Below are positions 60,954 through 64,000 of a stretch of 64,000 nt of DNA, piece by piece. The notes under the pieces are model-generated. The model was not told the DNA's origin. It was given only the letters and a program-made list of their open reading frames with translations, and searched no databases. The DNA lies in assembly GCA_036278735.1 (NCBI GenBank), contig DASUKM010000025.1:1-64000 (forward strand), in the 5' to 3' direction. The stretch comes from DASUKM01 sp036278735. GTDB taxonomy: Bacteria; Acidobacteriota; Vicinamibacteria; Vicinamibacterales; 2-12-FULL-66-21. Within the stretch, counting starts at the first letter, position 1. Every line of letters starts with the position of its first letter. The translations under genes were made by a program, and so were the position numbers.

Positions 60954-63569
60954 TTATCGGCCCGTGCCCGTCTGTGGCCGGGCCCCCGGCCGCTGGTCCG
61001 TCACTCTGAACAGCGTGTCGGCCGACGACAGAATCACCCGCCGCAGCCGATCCGGATACGTGTTCGGCAGCTTCGCCAGAAAGTCGCGCACGGTCGCGGC
61101 CGCCGTCTGCGATCGAGACCCGTCCAGCGTCGCATCCATCCATCGCTTCGGAAAGAAGATGTCCCCCGTCCGCTGAATCTCCTGCAGCATCTCGAGACTC
61201 GGCTCGATGTACCGCTCGGACGAAGCGGCGCGCAGCGGGTGGTGCAGATAACGCAGGCCGGTGAGGACCCACGGTTCGTGGCGGCGGTTGGCGACCTCCT
61301 TCAGAGACGCGAACCACGTCCCGCGCGCCGCCGGATCCGGCGAGAGCGCCGGTTCGACGAACTGCAGCTGCGCCTTGCGGTCCGGGTTCTTCGTGCGCGC
61401 GATCTGCCGATCCACGATCGTCATCGCGTCCGGCACGCCGCGCACGGCCAGTTCTTCGGCGAGCGCGATGTCGTCGTTCTCGGAAAAAATCAGCCCGGGA
61501 ACCTTCGTGTCGCCCCGCCAGATGCTGGTGAGCCACGCCACGGTCGCGGGGGTCTGCGCCACCTGCCGCAGCGTCGAGAAGTACGCCGCTTTCGAGCTCG
61601 TCGTCGCGGCCGCGGTCAGGCCGTCGCGCAGCACCTGCTCCACGTGCGGGGCGATCCGGAGCCGGGTGGTCTGGGGCGTGAACTGCCAGTACGTCTCCGA
61701 CAGATATCCCAGGATGCGCTGCGTGTTCAGCTCGTCGGTCTCGCGCGGCAGCGCGCGCAGCGCGAGATCGACGGTCGCCGCGGGCGCGAGTTCGTGATCG
61801 AGCATCGCGTCCCACAGCGTCAGCCACGCGCTCCCTCGCGTGAGGGGATCGTCGATCTCGGGCAGGTGCGCGGCGAGCCAGGTGCGGCTGGCCGGATCCA
61901 GGTGGAACTCGCCGTAGCCGAGGCCGGCGCCGTTCGGCAGAACGAACGCGGGGGTGGGCAGACCGCGCGCGGCGGCAACCTCCACCGACGGGCCCGCAAG
62001 CGTCACCGGCAGCAGCGTCTGGGCGCGCCCATCTCCCACCGCGACCTGCAGCTGCTGCCTCCAGGTCAGGCCGCGGCCCGCGACGGGATCGCGCTGGCTG
62101 AACGTGAGCCGGGCGATCCGGCCGTGGTCGACGATCAGATGGGTGGTGATGATCGGCCGTCCCGCCTCTTCCACCCACGCATGGCTCCAGGCGGCAAGGT
62201 CAATCTTCGTGTGCCGCGCGAGCAGCGCGATCAGATCGGACCAGGAGGCGTTCCCGAAGGCGTACTGCTTCAAGTACTCGCGCAGCCCGTCCCGAAACGC
62301 GTCGGGGCCGAGCAGCGCTTCGAGGTTGCGCATCACGATCGGCGCCTTCTGATAGATGATCGCGCCATAGAGCGTGCCCGCGTCGCTGAGGTTCGTGAGC
62401 GGCTGCCGGATCGCGTTGCTGCCCGGCGTCCGATCGACGGCATACGCCGACGGGTAGTACGCCAGCAGGAACCGCAGCGCGTGGTTGATGTGCGGGAACG
62501 ACGGGTCGACGATCTTGGCGGCCATGAAGTTCGCCATGACCTCCTTCATCCACACGTCGCTGAACCACTTCATCGTCACCAGATCGCCGAACCACATGTG
62601 CGTGGTTTCGTGCGCGATCGTGCTCGCGCGGGCCAGTTCCTGATTCTGCGTCGCGGACTGGTCGAGCATCAGGCCGCTGGCGTTGTAGAAGATGGCGCCG
62701 GGGTGTTCCATGCCGCCGAACTGAAAGGCGGGCACCAGCAGGAAATCGAACTTGCCGAACGGGTAGGGGATGCCGGTGTACTGCTCGAGCCATTTCAGGG
62801 CCGCGGCATGCAGGTCGAAGATCGCGTCGCGGTTGCGCGCGACTTTGGCGGCGTCGGTCTCGCGGTGGAACATCCTGAACGTCCGGCCGTCGCGCTGCGC
62901 CGTCTCGACGAAGAAGTGACCGGCCGCGAAGGCGAAGAGGTAGGTCGAGATGGGCTGCGTCTGCGCGAAGTGCACGCGCGTCCGGCCGCCCGAACTCTCG
63001 TGCGACCTCTCCGCGCCGTTGGCGAGCGTCTGCCAGCCGTCCGGCACGTCGAGCGAGAGCGTCCAGCGCGCTTTCAGGTCGGGCTGATCGAAGCAGGGGA
63101 ACGCCTCGTGCGCGCGCGCCGGGACGAAAATCGTGTAGAGATAATCGCTGTTGCGGTTGAGCGGCGCGTCGCCCGCCTCGAATGCGACGTCGATCGTGTT
63201 CTCGCCCGTCTTCAACACGGCCGGCGGCACGACGATGTGGCCGTTCGTCTGCTGGACGTCGACGGCGTGGCCGGCGATCGTGAGGCCGCGCAGAAGGCCG
63301 GCGTGATCCGGCTGAAAATCGAGCACGAGCGGCGACGAGGCGTCGGCCAGCGAAAACGCGATCGTCTCGCGCGCCGCAATCGGCGCGTGCAGGGCGGCCG
63401 GGATCGTGAACGCGAGCGTGTAGCGGACGTTCGAGATCCGTTCGGCGCGGGCGCGCGCAAGCGATTCGGCGACCCCCGGGGCGAGCGCCGCGCCGGCGCC
63501 GGTCTGGAGGGGGACCATGGGGACGAGCGTGATCAGCAGGAGGATCGACGTCAACAGCCATCCACGCAT
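60954..63569 (-). CDS. secreted M1-family metallo-aminopeptidase
   Basis: 871 aa. A signal peptide (LLTSILLLITLVPMVPLQTGAGA) is followed by the beta-saddle N-domain, the catalytic domain with the exopeptidase motif GGMEHPG (normally GxMEN), zinc site HETTHMWFGD plus Glu 18-19 residues later (WMKEVMANFM), and the C-terminal ERAP1-like helical domain. It probably trims peptides in the periplasm or outside. Alternative starts MAPMRG (63578) and one codon upstream exist; I took 63569. Asn to His in the GAMEN motif is a known variant in some bacterial M1 subfamilies. Confidence 0.92.
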   Translation of the reverse strand: MRGWLLTSILLLITLVPMVPLQTGAGAALAPGVAESLARARAERISNVRYTLAFTIPAALHAPIAARETIAFSLADASSPLVLDFQPDHAGLLRGLTIAGHAVDVQQTNGHIVVPPAVLKTGENTIDVAFEAGDAPLNRNSDYLYTIFVPARAHEAFPCFDQPDLKARWTLSLDVPDGWQTLANGAERSHESSGGRTRVHFAQTQPISTYLFAFAAGHFFVETAQRDGRTFRMFHRETDAAKVARNRDAIFDLHAAALKWLEQYTGIPYPFGKFDFLLVPAFQFGGMEHPGAIFYNASGLMLDQSATQNQELARASTIAHETTHMWFGDLVTMKWFSDVWMKEVMANFMAAKIVDPSFPHINHALRFLLAYYPSAYAVDRTPGSNAIRQPLTNLSDAGTLYGAIIYQKAPIVMRNLEALLGPDAFRDGLREYLKQYAFGNASWSDLIALLARHTKIDLAAWSHAWVEEAGRPIITTHLIVDHGRIARLTFSQRDPVAGRGLTWRQQLQVAVGDGRAQTLLPVTLAGPSVEVAAARGLPTPAFVLPNGAGLGYGEFHLDPASRTWLAAHLPEIDDPLTRGSAWLTLWDAMLDHELAPAATVDLALRALPRETDELNTQRILGYLSETYWQFTPQTTRLRIAPHVEQVLRDGLTAAATTSSKAAYFSTLRQVAQTPATVAWLTSIWRGDTKVPGLIFSENDDIALAEELAVRGVPDAMTIVDRQIARTKNPDRKAQLQFVEPALSPDPAARGTWFASLKEVANRRHEPWVLTGLRYLHHPLRAASSERYIEPSLEMLQEIQRTGDIFFPKRWMDATLDGSRSQTAAATVRDFLAKLPNTYPDRLRRVILSSADTLFRVTDQRPGARPQTGTGR

Positions 63570-63770
63570 GGGGGCCATCATGCCGCGAGATCGGACCGGT
63601 GCGCAAACCGGGGGCCCGACGGCGGCCCGGCCGTCAGGGCCGCGAGGTGGCTCATTGGCGCATGCGCCAGCGGCTTGCCGCGACCGTCCCGGTGGATCAG
63701 CCCTGCGCCGCATCGTTCGTGCGCCTGGTTCAGCTGTCGCCGCGCGGCGGCATGGTAAAGTGCCCTCTTG

Positions 63771-64000
63771 GTGGAGTGGTCGATTCTTCCCCCGTCGTAC
63801 GAACGCGAGCACGGGCACGCGCGCCGCGTCGAGCTGGCCACGGACCGGCGCCTTCGCGAGCGCAACAAGATCCGCTACCGCGTGTCGCACTGGCCCATCT
63901 GGATTTTCGTCTTCTTCATCGCCCCCGGTCCGCTGACGTTCGATTTGTTCGAGCACGGATTCGACCGCCGGATGCTCCTCTGGCTGGCCGTCGTGCTGGC
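63771..64000 (+). CDS. membrane protein, 5' part (cut by window end)
   Basis: A GTG at 63771 (TTG at 63768 as alternative) opens a frame with no stop before the window end. It starts WSILPPSYEREHGHARRVELAT, a basic cytoplasmic segment, then a hydrophobic stretch (WPIWIFVFFIAPGPLTF) and the beginning of a second one (LLWLAVVL). A TAAAGT box lies about ten bases before the GTG. No family recognised. Confidence 0.6.
   Translation, partial: MEWSILPPSYEREHGHARRVELATDRRLRERNKIRYRVSHWPIWIFVFFIAPGPLTFDLFEHGFDRRMLLWLAVVL

Noticed and set aside
60942..63758. Open frame of 938 codons on the plus strand
   Set aside because: Antisense of the M1 aminopeptidase, which has all catalytic motifs on the other strand.

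Overview
The window looks like a chromosomal piece of a high-GC member of the Acidobacteriota, most likely a Vicinamibacteria-type lineage. The evidence is two ADOP permeases (the acidobacterial MacB-like family, one of them next to a PadR regulator), a VWFA protein of the acidobacterial type, dense GC-rich genes, and intergenic spacers packed with short tandem repeats (7-9 bp units such as CCAGTTT, CCTTCCG, CAATCGC, GGCGGAG, GAACCCGA). Taxonomy is inferred from gene content only.

Layout. 1-3.0 kb: mutL, then a structured, riboswitch-like leader and a membrane-anchored trypsin-like protease. 3.0-5.8 kb: decayed island with an AraC-type regulator remnant, an IS3-family element cut off by an IS256-family element (junction at 4440/4441), itself truncated. 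5.8-12.8 kb: rarA, a TrmH-type methyltransferase, greA, a patatin-like protein lacking its serine, a Cys/Met PLP enzyme and a TrkA-N/DHH fusion. 12.9-24.3 kb: TPR protein, ADOP/PadR pair, VWFA protein, then a co-directional run of uvrB, mlaE, mlaF, mlaD and two small envelope proteins (Mla-type lipid transport). 24.5-30.6 kb: secreted protein, tRNA-Val, citrate synthase-like enzyme, upp, then an overlapping nucleoside-salvage operon: amidohydrolase, hpt, rpiB, deoC. RpiB and DeoC carry N-terminal extensions of the kind seen in bacterial microcompartment loci.

30.6-40.9 kb: MscS channel; an NtrY/NtrC-like two-component pair whose two genes are separated by an opposite-strand PIN toxin-antitoxin module; then a MacAB-like efflux set (ADOP permease, ATPase, HlyD) with a sigma-54-like promoter in front of it and a divergent MarR regulator. 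40.9-49.8 kb: DUF2231-Rieske fusion, clpP-like gene, hybrid histidine kinase, treZ, almost 1 kb of pure tandem repeats, a lipoprotein with a QExxH motif and a VOC fusion protein. 49.9-56.0 kb: AsmA protein, then msrB, a zinc-ribbon protein, an SPFH protein with a C-terminal excisionase-like HTH, a zinc-ribbon membrane protein and msrA: a candidate envelope/oxidative-stress locus. 56.2-64 kb: large hybrid histidine kinase, methionine aminotransferase-like enzyme, short asparaginase, a 30-residue membrane peptide, M1 aminopeptidase and the start of a membrane protein.

The best leads for something new are the BMC-type RpiB/DeoC without shell genes, the msrB-SPFH-zinc ribbon-msrA locus, the sigma-54 circuit around the efflux operon, the exact 34-residue repeat in the MlaD-like protein, the leader upstream of the protease, and the intergenic repeat families that run into the 3' ends of genes and supply their stop codons.
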